NCBI GenBank assembly: GCA_029973955.1
Contig: JARKQJ010000152.1
Span: forward strand, 1-64,000
Direction: 5' to 3'
From: Paludibaculum sp.
GTDB lineage: Bacteria; Acidobacteriota; Terriglobia; Bryobacterales; Bryobacteraceae
DNA: 64,000 bases
Under the pieces are notes generated by a model. The model saw only the letters and a list, made by a program, of their open reading frames with translations, was not told the origin of the DNA and ran no database searches. The position numbers were made by a program, and so were the translations under genes. Shown here piece after piece: positions 31,645 to 40,834 of the stretch; position 1 is the first letter of the stretch; each line of letters starts with the position of its first letter.

Positions 31645-32817
31645 TTATGCTTTCGCGCCCCTCAGGTTGGCCAGGGCAACGTAGGTGATATAGAGCAGAG
31701 CGGCCAGCGGAACCAGGAAGCCCATCTGCACGGAGCCGAGCATGTCGGAGACGACGCCCATCACGGGCGGCACCAGGGCGGCGCCGACGATGGCGGTGAC
31801 CAGCAGTCCGCTGAGCGCGTTCTGGTGCTCCGGCATGGCGTCGACGACGATGGAAAACACCAGCGGGAAGATGTTGGCGAAGCCCAGACCGATGACAAAG
31901 AAGCTCGCCACCGCTACGCCCTGATTTGGCACGAAAATGCCCATCAAACCGACAACGGAAACGATACAGGTAACGATAAAGAAGACACGAGGCTTCATCC
32001 AGGTGAGCAGAACACCGCCCGAGAACCGTCCGATGGTCAAGGCGAGGAAAAAGAGCCCGGTGCCGAGCAATCCGATCTTGTTGATGTCGACTCCAAAGCG
32101 GTCTTTGAGGTACATCGGGATGCCGGCGCTGACGCTCACCTCGGCGCCCACATAGAAGAAGATCGCCATCACCATCATGGCGACGTAGCCATTCTTCAGC
32201 AGCGCCAGGCAACTGGCCAGCGTGGTGGGTTTGTGGTTGGGGTCCTTCTCCTCTTTCACCTTCAGCGGCAGCACGGCCAGCATGGTGATGAGCAGCGCGG
32301 CGCTGTAGATGGGGAACACCACCTGCCAGGAGGCGCCCCAGTAGCGGGCCGCGAAGACGGGCAGCAGCGGACCGGAGAGCGAACCGATGGCTTTGACGAA
32401 CTGCGCCAGCGAGAGATTGCGCGAGTAGTAGCCGGGGCCGGAGACGTCGCGCATGATCGGGTTGCCGGCTACCTGCAAGGTGGTGGCGCCGGCGCCGAGC
32501 AGCAGGACGGTGACCAGGAACATGGCGAAGGTGGAGAAGCCAAAGACAGCGGGGATGAGCATGCCGGCCAGCATGATTCCGAGACCGGTGAGGAGGATGA
32601 ACTTCTTGCCCATGCGGTCCTGCAGCACACCCATGGGGACGGAGAGGAAGCCGAACATGATGAAGCCCATGAAGGCGATCAACTGGGCCTGGAAGTTGTT
32701 GAGTTGAAACTGCTCGCGGGCCAGGCTGACGAAGGGGCCGGAGGCGTCGGCGAAGCCCATGGCGAGGAAAGCAAGGAAGACGGGAAAAGCTCTCAGCATA
32801 AAGGAAGCATCCAGCAT
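31645..32817 (-). CDS. FHS-family sugar:proton symporter (MFS)
   Basis: The 390-residue, roughly 12-helix protein matches the FHS group that includes L-fucose permease FucP: MGFADASGPFVSLAREQF in helix 1, LMG-like FLSVPMGVLQDRMGKKF in the loop between helices 2 and 3, and GLGFANIFPLVFSI in the second half. It would import a sugar coupled to protons. ATG 32817 has GGAG upstream and begins shortly before the first helix; the open frame further upstream has no membrane pattern. It overlaps nothing and is followed by the ROK kinase gene after one nt. Confidence 0.85.
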   Translation of the reverse strand: MLDASFMLRAFPVFLAFLAMGFADASGPFVSLAREQFQLNNFQAQLIAFMGFIMFGFLSVPMGVLQDRMGKKFILLTGLGIMLAGMLIPAVFGFSTFAMFLVTVLLLGAGATTLQVAGNPIMRDVSGPGYYSRNLSLAQFVKAIGSLSGPLLPVFAARYWGASWQVVFPIYSAALLITMLAVLPLKVKEEKDPNHKPTTLASCLALLKNGYVAMMVMAIFFYVGAEVSVSAGIPMYLKDRFGVDINKIGLLGTGLFFLALTIGRFSGGVLLTWMKPRVFFIVTCIVSVVGLMGIFVPNQGVAVASFFVIGLGFANIFPLVFSIVVDAMPEHQNALSGLLVTAIVGAALVPPVMGVVSDMLGSVQMGFLVPLAALLYITYVALANLRGAKA

Positions 32818-32953
32818 ATCTCCAATGCCGTGAACGGTGGGGGCTATTCCGCGTGGAGGGCTGAGGTGGGGTCGAGGCGGACGGATCAATTTTGGAGTTT
32901 TCTTCATAATTGCGACGAAGCCACGGTCCACTGGGAAGTGAGTCGAATTCCGG

Positions 32954-34145
32954 ATGGATCTCATGATGCGAGCGGGGATGATGCTGGCCGCCGTAGGGCT
33001 GCTTGGGGTGAGCTCGTCCGGGCAGGAAGCCAGCCCGTTGTACGAGATTCGAGGGGTGGTGGTGGAGTCCGGCAGCGGCCAACCGCTGGAGGACGTCGAG
33101 GTCAGCGTCCAGCCTTCCGGGAACCCCGAAAAGCTCGCGACGGACCTCACCGGCGCTTTTCGTTTCCGGGTGAATGAACCCGGGCGCTATGTTCTCACGG
33201 CGCGCAAGCCAAGCTATGATCCCTCTGGTCACGCTGCAAAGGTCTACTGGCAGTATCACTTTGACTTGAGCAAAGAGAAGCCGCGGGCAGATCTCCATGT
33301 TTCACTGGCAAGGCCGTGCAGTTTGACCGGCCGTATCGTAGATTCTGAATCCAAGAAGCCGGTGGCCGGAGCGAGCGTGAGGGTATACGGGGCGGGTTTC
33401 CTGGACGGAGCGGTCCACATCTCGCCCCTCGATCCAGTGAATACCACCAAGGCGGATGGTGTCTTCCGGATGTCCGGATTGCCACCGGGCTAGTACATCG
33501 TGGAAACCGAACGAGGGCGGCAGGCGGCGCAGCGCATCCGGAGCGACTTTGGCGAGGACGACGTGAACCGGACGGCGGTTTCGGATCTGCACACAGATTG
33601 GCCGGGCGGAACGGAAGCGGAAGGAGCCAACCCGCTACGACTGGCGCCGGGCGCCGTTCTGGATTTGGGCGACCTGCCGGTCCCGCTCAGGCCCGCATAA
33701 CATATGCGCGGCAAAGTGAACACTCCCAACTGCGTCCCCGGAACCCCTTTGGCGGTGACACTGTTTCAATCCGTCAACGGCTTACACATGATTCGTGGCC
33801 AAGGCAGGGCGAATTGCGGCGGGGAGTTCCTGACTGAGGGCCTGGAGCGCGGCCGGTTCGAGATCGGCGTCTTCAGACTGAAAAAGGACGATGCGGATGG
33901 TTTCGGCTTCACCGCTGTGGAGATTCCGAATCGCAATGTCAGTCACCCAGAGCGGCGCCGATGGCGCCTTCGAATATCCGACAGTGGTGCCCGGCGAATA
34001 TCGTCTGTTTGCCGTACCGGAGTTCTATGCGGAGCGACTGGAAGCGCCCGGAGTGCTGGAAAGTTTTGTCCGGGATGGGCGAAAGGTCAAGTTGGCGGAG
34101 AGCGAGCAGGTATCAGTGGTGGTCACGCCGGCGACGCTGCCGTGA
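32954..34145 (+). pseudogene. Decayed carboxypeptidase-regulatory-like secreted protein
   Basis: The frame opens at 32954 with a signal peptide (MDLMMRAGMMLAAVGLLG...SSG) and a CarboxypepD-regulatory domain (IRGVVVESGSGQPLEDVEV). A second such domain begins at CSLTGRIVDSESKKPVAGA. Two in-frame stops, TAG at 33491-33493 (where PPG is usually followed by Glu-Tyr) and TAA at 33698-33700, interrupt it, and a frame change occurs near 33930-33960. The last part (GADGAFEYPTVVPGEYRLF...) is the recognisable C-terminus in another frame, ending at 34145. The whole architecture survives, so inactivation is fairly recent. Sequencing error could explain one lesion but hardly three. Confidence 0.78.
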
Positions 34146-34163
34146 TGGTAGTGGAAAGATTTG

Positions 34164-35426
34164 CTATTCGGTGCGGAGGGCTTCGGTGGGGTCGAGGCGG
34201 GCGGCCTGCATGGCGGGGATGAGGCCGCTGGTGATGCCGACGAGCATGAGGACGAGGAAAGACACGCCGACGGTGGAGAGCTGGACTTTGAGGATGAGGT
34301 CGCCTTTGCCGGAGGTGTCTTCGAACAGGCCACCGAGCATGGGCATGGGCGGGATGATCCAGGTGATGGCGTAAGAGAGGGCAACGCCGATGATGCCGCC
34401 GGCGAGGGTGAGGACGAGGGCTTCGGCGAGGAACTGGAGGGCGATGTGCCAGCGGCGGGCGCCGAGGGCGCGGCGGAGGCCGATTTCGCGAGTGCGCTCG
34501 TTGACGCTGACGAGGAGGATGTTCATGAGGCCGATGCCGCCGATGGCAAGGGTGAGCGAGCCGATGAAGAGCAGCAGCACCTGGAGGCCGATGGTGAGGC
34601 CGTCGATGATGGGGCGCATGTTGGAGGTGCCGAAGCCGGTGATGGCGCGTTTGTCGGTGGGGTTGAAGTTGAAGCGGCGGGCCATGGCTTCGCGGAACTG
34701 GAGTTCGGCCTTGGCTTCAAACATCGGCGAGATGGGCTGGAGGACGGCGTTGGTGGGATAGCGGGTATTCCAGAGTTCGGCGGCGGAGCCGTAAGGGATG
34801 AAAACGGAGCGGTCGTCGGGGCCGTAATAGTTGCCGAAGGAGAGCTTCTTGTCCATGACTCCGATGACGCTGAAGCGGATGCCCTGGATGGTGATGGTCT
34901 CGTTGACGGCGGGGCGGCCGGAGAAGAGTTTCTTCTTCACCCAATCGCCCATGAAGACGACGCGGCGGCGTTCGGAGGCGTCTTCGGGGGAGATCCAGCG
35001 GCCTTCGAGCGGGCGTTCACTGCGGATTTCGCCGTATTCGTAGCAGACGCCGCGGACGTTGACGGTGACGACGCGCTCCTGGTAGGTGAGCGGGAGGCGT
35101 TTGATGGTCTCGGCGCAGAGCTGCTTGATGAGTGGGGATTCGGCCTTGGCGACATCGAGGTCGGCGAGTTCGAACTGGATGCGGCGGCCGGCGCGCTCGC
35201 CGCCGGCCTGTTCGCTGGTCTGGCCGGGGAACATGATGATGGCGGACCTGGAGAAGTTCTGGAAGACGCCCATCATGAGTTGGCGGAAGCCGGTGCCGTA
35301 GGACATGAGGAGGGTGACGGCGGCGATGCCCCAGACGATGCCAAGCATGGTGAGGATGGAGCGGGTGGGGCTGCGGCGGAGCGAGTCCCAGGCCTGGCGG
35401 AGGATTTCGGCGATCATGCCGGCCAT
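34164..35426 (-). CDS. MacB-type ABC transporter permease
   Basis: The 420-residue protein has one N-terminal helix (SILTMLGIVWGIAAVTLL), a large periplasmic MacB-PCD domain (about residues 45-270) and three C-terminal helices containing the FtsX coupling region (NILLVSVNERTREIGLRRALGAR). It has no ATPase domain. With its paralogue and the membrane fusion protein upstream it would form an ABC exporter or mechanotransmitter for a lipid, peptide or lipoprotein. It is the last of three minus-strand genes and sits next to a decayed secreted-protein gene. Confidence 0.88.
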   Translation of the reverse strand: MAGMIAEILRQAWDSLRRSPTRSILTMLGIVWGIAAVTLLMSYGTGFRQLMMGVFQNFSRSAIIMFPGQTSEQAGGERAGRRIQFELADLDVAKAESPLIKQLCAETIKRLPLTYQERVVTVNVRGVCYEYGEIRSERPLEGRWISPEDASERRRVVFMGDWVKKKLFSGRPAVNETITIQGIRFSVIGVMDKKLSFGNYYGPDDRSVFIPYGSAAELWNTRYPTNAVLQPISPMFEAKAELQFREAMARRFNFNPTDKRAITGFGTSNMRPIIDGLTIGLQVLLLFIGSLTLAIGGIGLMNILLVSVNERTREIGLRRALGARRWHIALQFLAEALVLTLAGGIIGVALSYAITWIIPPMPMLGGLFEDTSGKGDLILKVQLSTVGVSFLVLMLVGITSGLIPAMQAARLDPTEALRTE

Positions 35427-35432
35427 GGCGGA

Positions 35433-36692
35433 TCAGCCTCCCGCCTCGAAGCGCAGGGCTTCAATGGGATCGACCGAGGCGGCGCGGGAGGCCGGGTACA
35501 TGGCGGCGAGCACGGCGACGAGTCCGAGCAGGAAGACGCAGCCGAGGCCGACCTGCCAGGTGGCGTAGAGGCCGGCGAAGTACTGAGGCATGGGGAGTTT
35601 GTTGACGTAGTGGCAGACGGTGTGGGCGAAGGCGAGGCCAATGGCGCCGCTGGCGAAGACGATCATGAACGTCTCAAGGAAGAACATGGTGAGGATGGAG
35701 CGGCGCGTGGCGCCGACGGCCATGCGGAGGCCGATTTCGCGGGTGCGTTCGCGCACGGCGACCAACATGACGTTCATGGTGCCGATGCCGCCGAGGAGGA
35801 GCGTGACGACGCCCATGGCGCCGAGGAAGTACTTCATGCCGTCGGCCATGGTGGCGAAGGCGCGAGACTCCTTGACGGTATCCCAGATGGCGGCGGCCTC
35901 TTTGTCGCCGGGATCGAAGCTGTGGATGCGGCCGAGGCCGCGGCGGACCTCGGCAACGCAGTCTTCGTGCTGGTCGAGGGTCCAGGCCTTGACGATGAGC
36001 TGGTCGACAGTCATGGGCGGATAAGGCGGCGGCTGGGGGAGGTCGCGGATCATGGCGCCATAGGGGACGTAGATCTTGGTGACGTCGCGGCCATCGTAAC
36101 TGGAGTCCTGATCCTTGGTCTGCATGACGCCGATGACCTGGTAGGGCATGCCGGCGATGGAGATGGTCTTTCCGACCGCATCGCGCCCAGAGAAGAGCTG
36201 CTTGCGGACGTCGGAGCCGAGGAAGGCCACGCGGCGGCCCTGGGCGTCGTCTTCCCAGGAGAAGAAACGGCCCTCGGCGACGGGGATGGCGCGGATGCGC
36301 TGGAAGGGCGGCTGGGAGCCGGTGACCATGAGGGTGGCGGAGTTGAAATCGCTGCGCACGGCGACGTTGCCGCGGCCGAGTTCGGGCAGGACGAATTCAC
36401 AGGAAGGAGCCTGGGGGGCGAGCAACTGGTGGTCGTAGACGGTCCACATGAGGCGGCGGCCGGCACGCTCGCCGCCGGCCTGGAGGGAGGTGCGGCCGGG
36501 AAAGACGATGAAGATGTTCTCGCCGAAGTTGGCGGCGACGCGGCGCTGGCCTTCGCGGAAGCCGTCGCCGGCGGCGGTCATGAGGGTGATGGAGACGACG
36601 CCCCAGCTCAGCCCAAACATGGTCAACCCTGCCCGCAGTTTGTGTGCGAGCAGGGTTTGAACGGTATCGCGGATCAGGTCACCGAAGGTCAA
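35433..36692 (-). CDS. MacB-type ABC transporter permease (paralogue)
   Basis: The 419-residue protein has the same layout as its downstream paralogue: helix 1 (HKLRAGLTMFGLSWGVVSITLM), a periplasmic domain (about residues 45-270), and three C-terminal helices with VMLVAVRERTREIGLRMAVGA and PASRAASVDPIEALRFE at the end. Two different permeases in tandem suggest a heterodimer. It follows the membrane fusion protein after 3 nt and precedes the second permease after 6 nt. No ATP-binding subunit is encoded next to it. Confidence 0.88.
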   Translation of the reverse strand: MTFGDLIRDTVQTLLAHKLRAGLTMFGLSWGVVSITLMTAAGDGFREGQRRVAANFGENIFIVFPGRTSLQAGGERAGRRLMWTVYDHQLLAPQAPSCEFVLPELGRGNVAVRSDFNSATLMVTGSQPPFQRIRAIPVAEGRFFSWEDDAQGRRVAFLGSDVRKQLFSGRDAVGKTISIAGMPYQVIGVMQTKDQDSSYDGRDVTKIYVPYGAMIRDLPQPPPYPPMTVDQLIVKAWTLDQHEDCVAEVRRGLGRIHSFDPGDKEAAAIWDTVKESRAFATMADGMKYFLGAMGVVTLLLGGIGTMNVMLVAVRERTREIGLRMAVGATRRSILTMFFLETFMIVFASGAIGLAFAHTVCHYVNKLPMPQYFAGLYATWQVGLGCVFLLGLVAVLAAMYPASRAASVDPIEALRFEAGG

Positions 36693-36695
36693 GGC

Positions 36696-37904
36696 TTACT
36701 GGAGGATCACCTTCTGGCCCTGCGTGAGGCCGGAGACGAGTTCGGTCTTGACGCCGTTGGAGATGCCGAGCTTCACAGGCAACTTCTTGCGGCCCTTCTC
36801 GGCGGTGGAGTCGGGCACTTCCACGCTGGCGCTGCGCTGCTTGTCGTAGACGACGGCGGCTTCGGGCACCAGCAGGACATTCAACTTCTCTTCGAGGATG
36901 ATTTCGGCGTTGGCGCTCATATTGGCCTTGAGTTCGCGGCCGGGGTTGTGGATGGAGACCTGGACTTCAAAGGTGGTGACGTTATCCTTCTCGACGCCGT
37001 AGGGCGAGATGCGGTAGACCTTGCCTTCGAACTTCCGGTCGCGGAAGCTCTCGACGACAATGCGGGCGGGCTGATCGATGTAGACCTTGCCGATGTCGGC
37101 CTGATCGACTTTGCCGCGGACGAAGACGTCGCCGACGTCGCCGAGGGTAAAGAGGAGGGTGGACTGCGAGCCCATCACGAGGATGGAACTGACGGCGTTG
37201 CCGACCTCGACGTTGCGGGAGAGGACGAGGCCGTCGATGGGGCTTACGATGGTGGAGTTGCGGAGGTCTTCCTCGGCGCGTTCGAGCATGGCCTGGGCCT
37301 GGGCGACCTGGGCTTTGGCGCGGGTGATTTCGGCGCGGGAGACGGCGAGGTTACGGGCAGCGGAGGACTGTTTATTGAGGGCGAGCTGGTAGGCCTTTTC
37401 GGCGTCCTCGACGAGGTTTTTGGCGATGAGGCCTTCCTTGTGGAGTTGGCGGGCGCGGTCCATGCCGGATTTCAGGAAGGGCAGATCGGGGCCTTCGGCT
37501 TCGACCTTGTTGCGTTCCAGGGAGGCGAGGGCGGACTCTTCGGTGGCCTGGGCGGCCTGGAGGTTCGCCTTGGCTTCGCGCTGGCGGGCCTGGAGTTCCT
37601 CTTTGTCGAGCTCGGCGAGAACCTGTCCGGATTGAACATTATCGCCGTAATTGACAAAGATCTTCTTGACGATGCCGCTGGCCTTGGACTTGACCTCGAC
37701 GGTGGCGCGCGGTTCGATTTTGCCGGTGGCGACGACGCTGCGGGCGATGTTGCCGCGATCGATGGAGGCGATCTTGGAAGGGTCGATCTTGTTATCCGGT
37801 TTAAGAGCGGCACGCACGCCAAAGCCGGCGCCGGCCAGAACCAATACGATGACGGCCGCCCAGATCCAGCGGCGCTTGCCCTTCCTTTTTCCGTTCACTG
37901 CCAT
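36696..37904 (-). CDS. Membrane fusion protein (HlyD/MacA-type)
   Basis: The 402-residue protein has an N-terminal membrane anchor (WIWAAVIVLVLAGAGFGV), a lipoyl half-motif (VEVKSKASGIVKKIFVNYGDNV), a long coiled-coil hairpin (about residues 100-220), the second lipoyl half (STIVSPIDGLVLSRNVEVG) and beta-barrel domains. It would bridge the two MacB-type permeases to an outer-membrane channel. ATG 37904 with GGGAG upstream was chosen; the frame extends 16 codons further without a good ribosome site. Its promoter lies in a 98-nt divergent region shared with the M20 hydrolase. Confidence 0.87.
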   Translation of the reverse strand: MAVNGKRKGKRRWIWAAVIVLVLAGAGFGVRAALKPDNKIDPSKIASIDRGNIARSVVATGKIEPRATVEVKSKASGIVKKIFVNYGDNVQSGQVLAELDKEELQARQREAKANLQAAQATEESALASLERNKVEAEGPDLPFLKSGMDRARQLHKEGLIAKNLVEDAEKAYQLALNKQSSAARNLAVSRAEITRAKAQVAQAQAMLERAEEDLRNSTIVSPIDGLVLSRNVEVGNAVSSILVMGSQSTLLFTLGDVGDVFVRGKVDQADIGKVYIDQPARIVVESFRDRKFEGKVYRISPYGVEKDNVTTFEVQVSIHNPGRELKANMSANAEIILEEKLNVLLVPEAAVVYDKQRSASVEVPDSTAEKGRKKLPVKLGISNGVKTELVSGLTQGQKVILQ

Positions 37905-38002
37905 GGTCTTGAAAACTCCCTTAACACTGGTATGAGACGAGTGAGCATGCAAGGATGTTCCCGGAAGACGACAACAATTGGTGATTTCGTTTTGGAGCTA
38001 AG

Positions 38003-39583
38003 ATGGAACGCATGAAACGGGCCGGTTTTCTATGGGTTGCCGCGATGGCGGCGGTGCTGGGGCAGACGCCGGAGAAGGCTGTGCCGGAGATGGGGGTGCT
38101 GAAACAGGCGGCGCGGGAGATGGTGGAGGGCCGGAAGCAATTCACGCAGCAGGTGGTGGACTCGATTTTCAGCTTTTCGGAGCTGGGGTACGAGGAGGTG
38201 GAGACGTCGAAGTACGTCACCGGGATCCTGGAGAAGAACGGCTTCCGGGTGACGCGGGGTGTGGCGGGGCTGCCGACGGCGTGGGTGGCGGAGTGGGGCT
38301 CGGGCAAGCCGGTGATTGGGCTGATGGCCGACATTGACGGGTTGCCGCAGACGTCGCAGATGCCGGGGGTGGCGTGGCGCCAGCCGCTGATTGAAGGCGG
38401 GCCGGGGCATGGCGAAGGGCACAATGCGGGGCAGGCTGTGAATGTGACGGCGGCACTGGTGGCCAAGGAACTGATGGCGAAGTACGGCATCCGGGGTACG
38501 CTGCGACTGTATCCGGGCGTGGCGGAGGAGCTGATCGGCAGCCGGACGTACATGGTGAATGCCGGGCTGTTCAAAGACCTGGATGCGATGCTCTCGACGC
38601 ATATCGCGGCGGACTTCAGGACGGTGTACGGGGAGTCCGGCTCCGGGCTGGTGTCGACGGAGTATACGTTTCTGGGGCGGAGCGCGCATTCGGCCGGAGC
38701 GCCGTGGGCGGGCCGGAGCGCTCTGGACGCGGTGGAGTTAATGGACATCGGATGGAACTTCCGGCGCGAGCATCTGCGGACGGAGCAGAGGTCTCACTAT
38801 GTGATCACGCAGGGCGGGGACCAGCCGAACGTGGTGCCGCCGGTGGCGAAGGTCTGGTACTACTTCCGCGAGTGGGATTACGCGCGCATTCGGGAACTGC
38901 ACGAACTGGGCACAAAGATGGCGAAAGCGGCTGCGATGATGACCGACACCGAGGTGAGCGAGCAGGTGCTGGGCGCGGCGTGGCCGGGCCACTTCAACAA
39001 ACCGATGGCCGAAGCACTGGCGGCGAATATCCAGGCGGTGGGGATGCCGAAGTGGAGTGAGGACGACCAGGCGATGGCGAAGGCGGCGCAGGCTCTGATG
39101 AAAGTGAAAGAAGACGGGCTGCGGACGAAGCCGGACGAACTCAGGCCGCCGGATCCGTCGCGGCGCAGCTATGGTTCGGACGACATCGCGGAGGTGGGGT
39201 GGAATGTTCCGACGGTGGTGCTGCAGTTTCCGGGCAACATTCCGGGGATGACCGGGCATCATTGGTCCAGCGGGATTGCGATGGCGACGCCGATCGCGCA
39301 CAAGGGCGCCTCAGCGGGCGCGGCGGCGCATGCGATGACGGTGCTCGATCTGATACTGAAGCCGGAACTGCTGGCGGCGGCGAAGGCGTACTTCGCAGAG
39401 CAGACGAAGGAGATCAAATGGCAGTCGTTGATTCCGGTGGGGCAAGCGCCGCCGGTAACGATCAACAAGGAGAAGATGGAGCGGGTACGGCCGCAGTTGG
39501 AGAAGCTGCGGTACGACCCGTCGCGCTATGCGACGTACCTGGAGCAGCTTGGGGTGAAGTACCCGGGACTGAAGAAGCCGTAA
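38003..39583 (+). CDS. Secreted M20-family amidohydrolase (AbgB-like)
   Basis: The 526-residue protein has a signal peptide (FLWVAAMAAVLGQ) and an M20D catalytic domain: ELGYEEVETSKYV near residue 60, metal-binding Asp110/Asp112 region (GLMADIDGLP), GPGHGEGHNAG (134-143) and a dimerisation domain beginning TFLGRSAHSAGAPWAGRSALDA. AbgB-like enzymes have GHGCGHN here; this protein has Glu138 in place of Cys. It would hydrolyse an N-acyl or peptide amide bond in the periplasm. It is transcribed alone, divergent from the membrane fusion protein gene. Confidence 0.83.
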   Translation: MERMKRAGFLWVAAMAAVLGQTPEKAVPEMGVLKQAAREMVEGRKQFTQQVVDSIFSFSELGYEEVETSKYVTGILEKNGFRVTRGVAGLPTAWVAEWGSGKPVIGLMADIDGLPQTSQMPGVAWRQPLIEGGPGHGEGHNAGQAVNVTAALVAKELMAKYGIRGTLRLYPGVAEELIGSRTYMVNAGLFKDLDAMLSTHIAADFRTVYGESGSGLVSTEYTFLGRSAHSAGAPWAGRSALDAVELMDIGWNFRREHLRTEQRSHYVITQGGDQPNVVPPVAKVWYYFREWDYARIRELHELGTKMAKAAAMMTDTEVSEQVLGAAWPGHFNKPMAEALAANIQAVGMPKWSEDDQAMAKAAQALMKVKEDGLRTKPDELRPPDPSRRSYGSDDIAEVGWNVPTVVLQFPGNIPGMTGHHWSSGIAMATPIAHKGASAGAAAHAMTVLDLILKPELLAAAKAYFAEQTKEIKWQSLIPVGQAPPVTINKEKMERVRPQLEKLRYDPSRYATYLEQLGVKYPGLKKP

Positions 39584-39586
39584 AGG

Positions 39587-40753
39587 CTACAAGGTGGAGT
39601 CCAGCACCTTGATGGACTCCTGGGCGTCGATATCGGTGAGCATCTGCTTGAACTGCTGGCGGGCCTTTTCGAGCGAGACGAGGGATTTGGAGACGTCCTG
39701 CTGGAAGGTTTCGACGCCGGCGCAGGCGTACTTCTGGTGCATGAGGATGAACTCCTGGAGGCGGCCCTGCTGTTCGCCGATGGATTCCATGAGCTGACGG
39801 TAGTCGGTGAGAAGGAGGCGGGCGGTGCTGACTTCGCGGCGTGAGATGCGGAGGCGGTCGTCGAGAGCAGTGAGGGCCTGGAGGGGAATCTCACCTTCGC
39901 GAGTGTTCATGGCGCCGAAGTAGGCAGCGACCCGGTCCTTCACGGGACCGGAGCCTTTGAGGAGCGCGAGCATGCGCTGGTGGTTCTGGTGCATGCGGTC
40001 GCGGAGCTTGGCGGTGCGTTCGTTGAGGGTGTCGAGTTCGGCGATGCGGGCTTTGCGGGCGGTGTCGACCTGATCGGCGAAGTCGCGGGCGCAGATGATG
40101 GTTTTGGCGTCAGTCTCCTTGCTCTTGCTCTTGAAGGAGGGAGAGAGGACGAGGGTGACGGCGGTGTTGAGCCAGGCCAGCTGGGGGAAGGCGCCCATGA
40201 GCTGAGTGGCGAGAGAGGGGAGATTGCTCTTCTTGGATTGGGCGTCGAGAGTTTTGACGGCGGCCTGGTATTGGGCGCTGGCGGCGACGGGGCTGGGCAA
40301 CTGGATGAGGGCCCGGGTGGTGTTGCCGGTATTGGCCAGAGCGCTCAGGTTGGTGATGAGCGAGGAGATAGCGGCCTCAGCGTTCTCGAAGACGGCCTGC
40401 TCCGTGCGGAGACGGCCGTGCAGGGCTTCGCGCTCGATGTTCTCCTGCTGGCGGAGTTGGGCGGTGAGCGACTGCTGGAAGGCGGAGAGGGCCTTCTGGT
40501 AGGCGGCGAACTCATCCTTGGTGACGTAGCCGCGGCCTTCCTTGAGCTTGAGTTCGAGCTGGGAGAGCGAGGTTTTCTGGGCTTCGAGTTCGCGGCGCTG
40601 GTCTTCCAACTGAGTCTGGAGGTTGCCGATCTTTTCCTCGGACGCGCGGCGCTCGGCCTCGATGGAGGACATGGAGGGCGGCGCGGGGACGGCCGAGGGG
40701 TCCTGCGCGTAGAGCGGACACAGAACGATGAAGATTAGAACAAGCCGGCTCAT
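39587..40753 (-). CDS. Secreted coiled-coil protein
   Basis: The 388-residue protein has a signal peptide (MSRLVLIFIVLCPLYAQ) and is almost wholly helical. A coiled coil runs from about residue 30 to 80 (EKIGNLQTQLEDQRRELEAQ), more heptad-like stretches cover 90-130, and a further long helix pair spans about 225-380. A central segment (about 150-220) is not coiled. Two cysteines (IICARD and YACAG) could form a disulfide. I do not recognise the family; a periplasmic structural or adaptor role is a guess. It converges on the M20 hydrolase gene with 3 nt between stops. Confidence 0.65.
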   Translation of the reverse strand: MSRLVLIFIVLCPLYAQDPSAVPAPPSMSSIEAERRASEEKIGNLQTQLEDQRRELEAQKTSLSQLELKLKEGRGYVTKDEFAAYQKALSAFQQSLTAQLRQQENIEREALHGRLRTEQAVFENAEAAISSLITNLSALANTGNTTRALIQLPSPVAASAQYQAAVKTLDAQSKKSNLPSLATQLMGAFPQLAWLNTAVTLVLSPSFKSKSKETDAKTIICARDFADQVDTARKARIAELDTLNERTAKLRDRMHQNHQRMLALLKGSGPVKDRVAAYFGAMNTREGEIPLQALTALDDRLRISRREVSTARLLLTDYRQLMESIGEQQGRLQEFILMHQKYACAGVETFQQDVSKSLVSLEKARQQFKQMLTDIDAQESIKVLDSTL

Positions 40754-40834
40754 TTATGTATTTTACCTTTTGACGCAGCCTGGACGGAAAAAGACGAACG
40801 GACGGCGGCTTCGATAGAATCCGGGGGAACTCTC

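Noticed and set aside
33500-33700. Short independent gene after the first stop of the broken secreted-protein gene
   Set aside because: It is in the same frame as the upstream part and continues its domain pattern; no ribosome site precedes it.
34161-38015. A very long open frame on the plus strand across three minus-strand transport genes
   Set aside because: Its translation is Gly/Asp/Glu-rich low complexity with no domain, and the opposite strand encodes clear membrane fusion and permease proteins. High GC suppresses stops.
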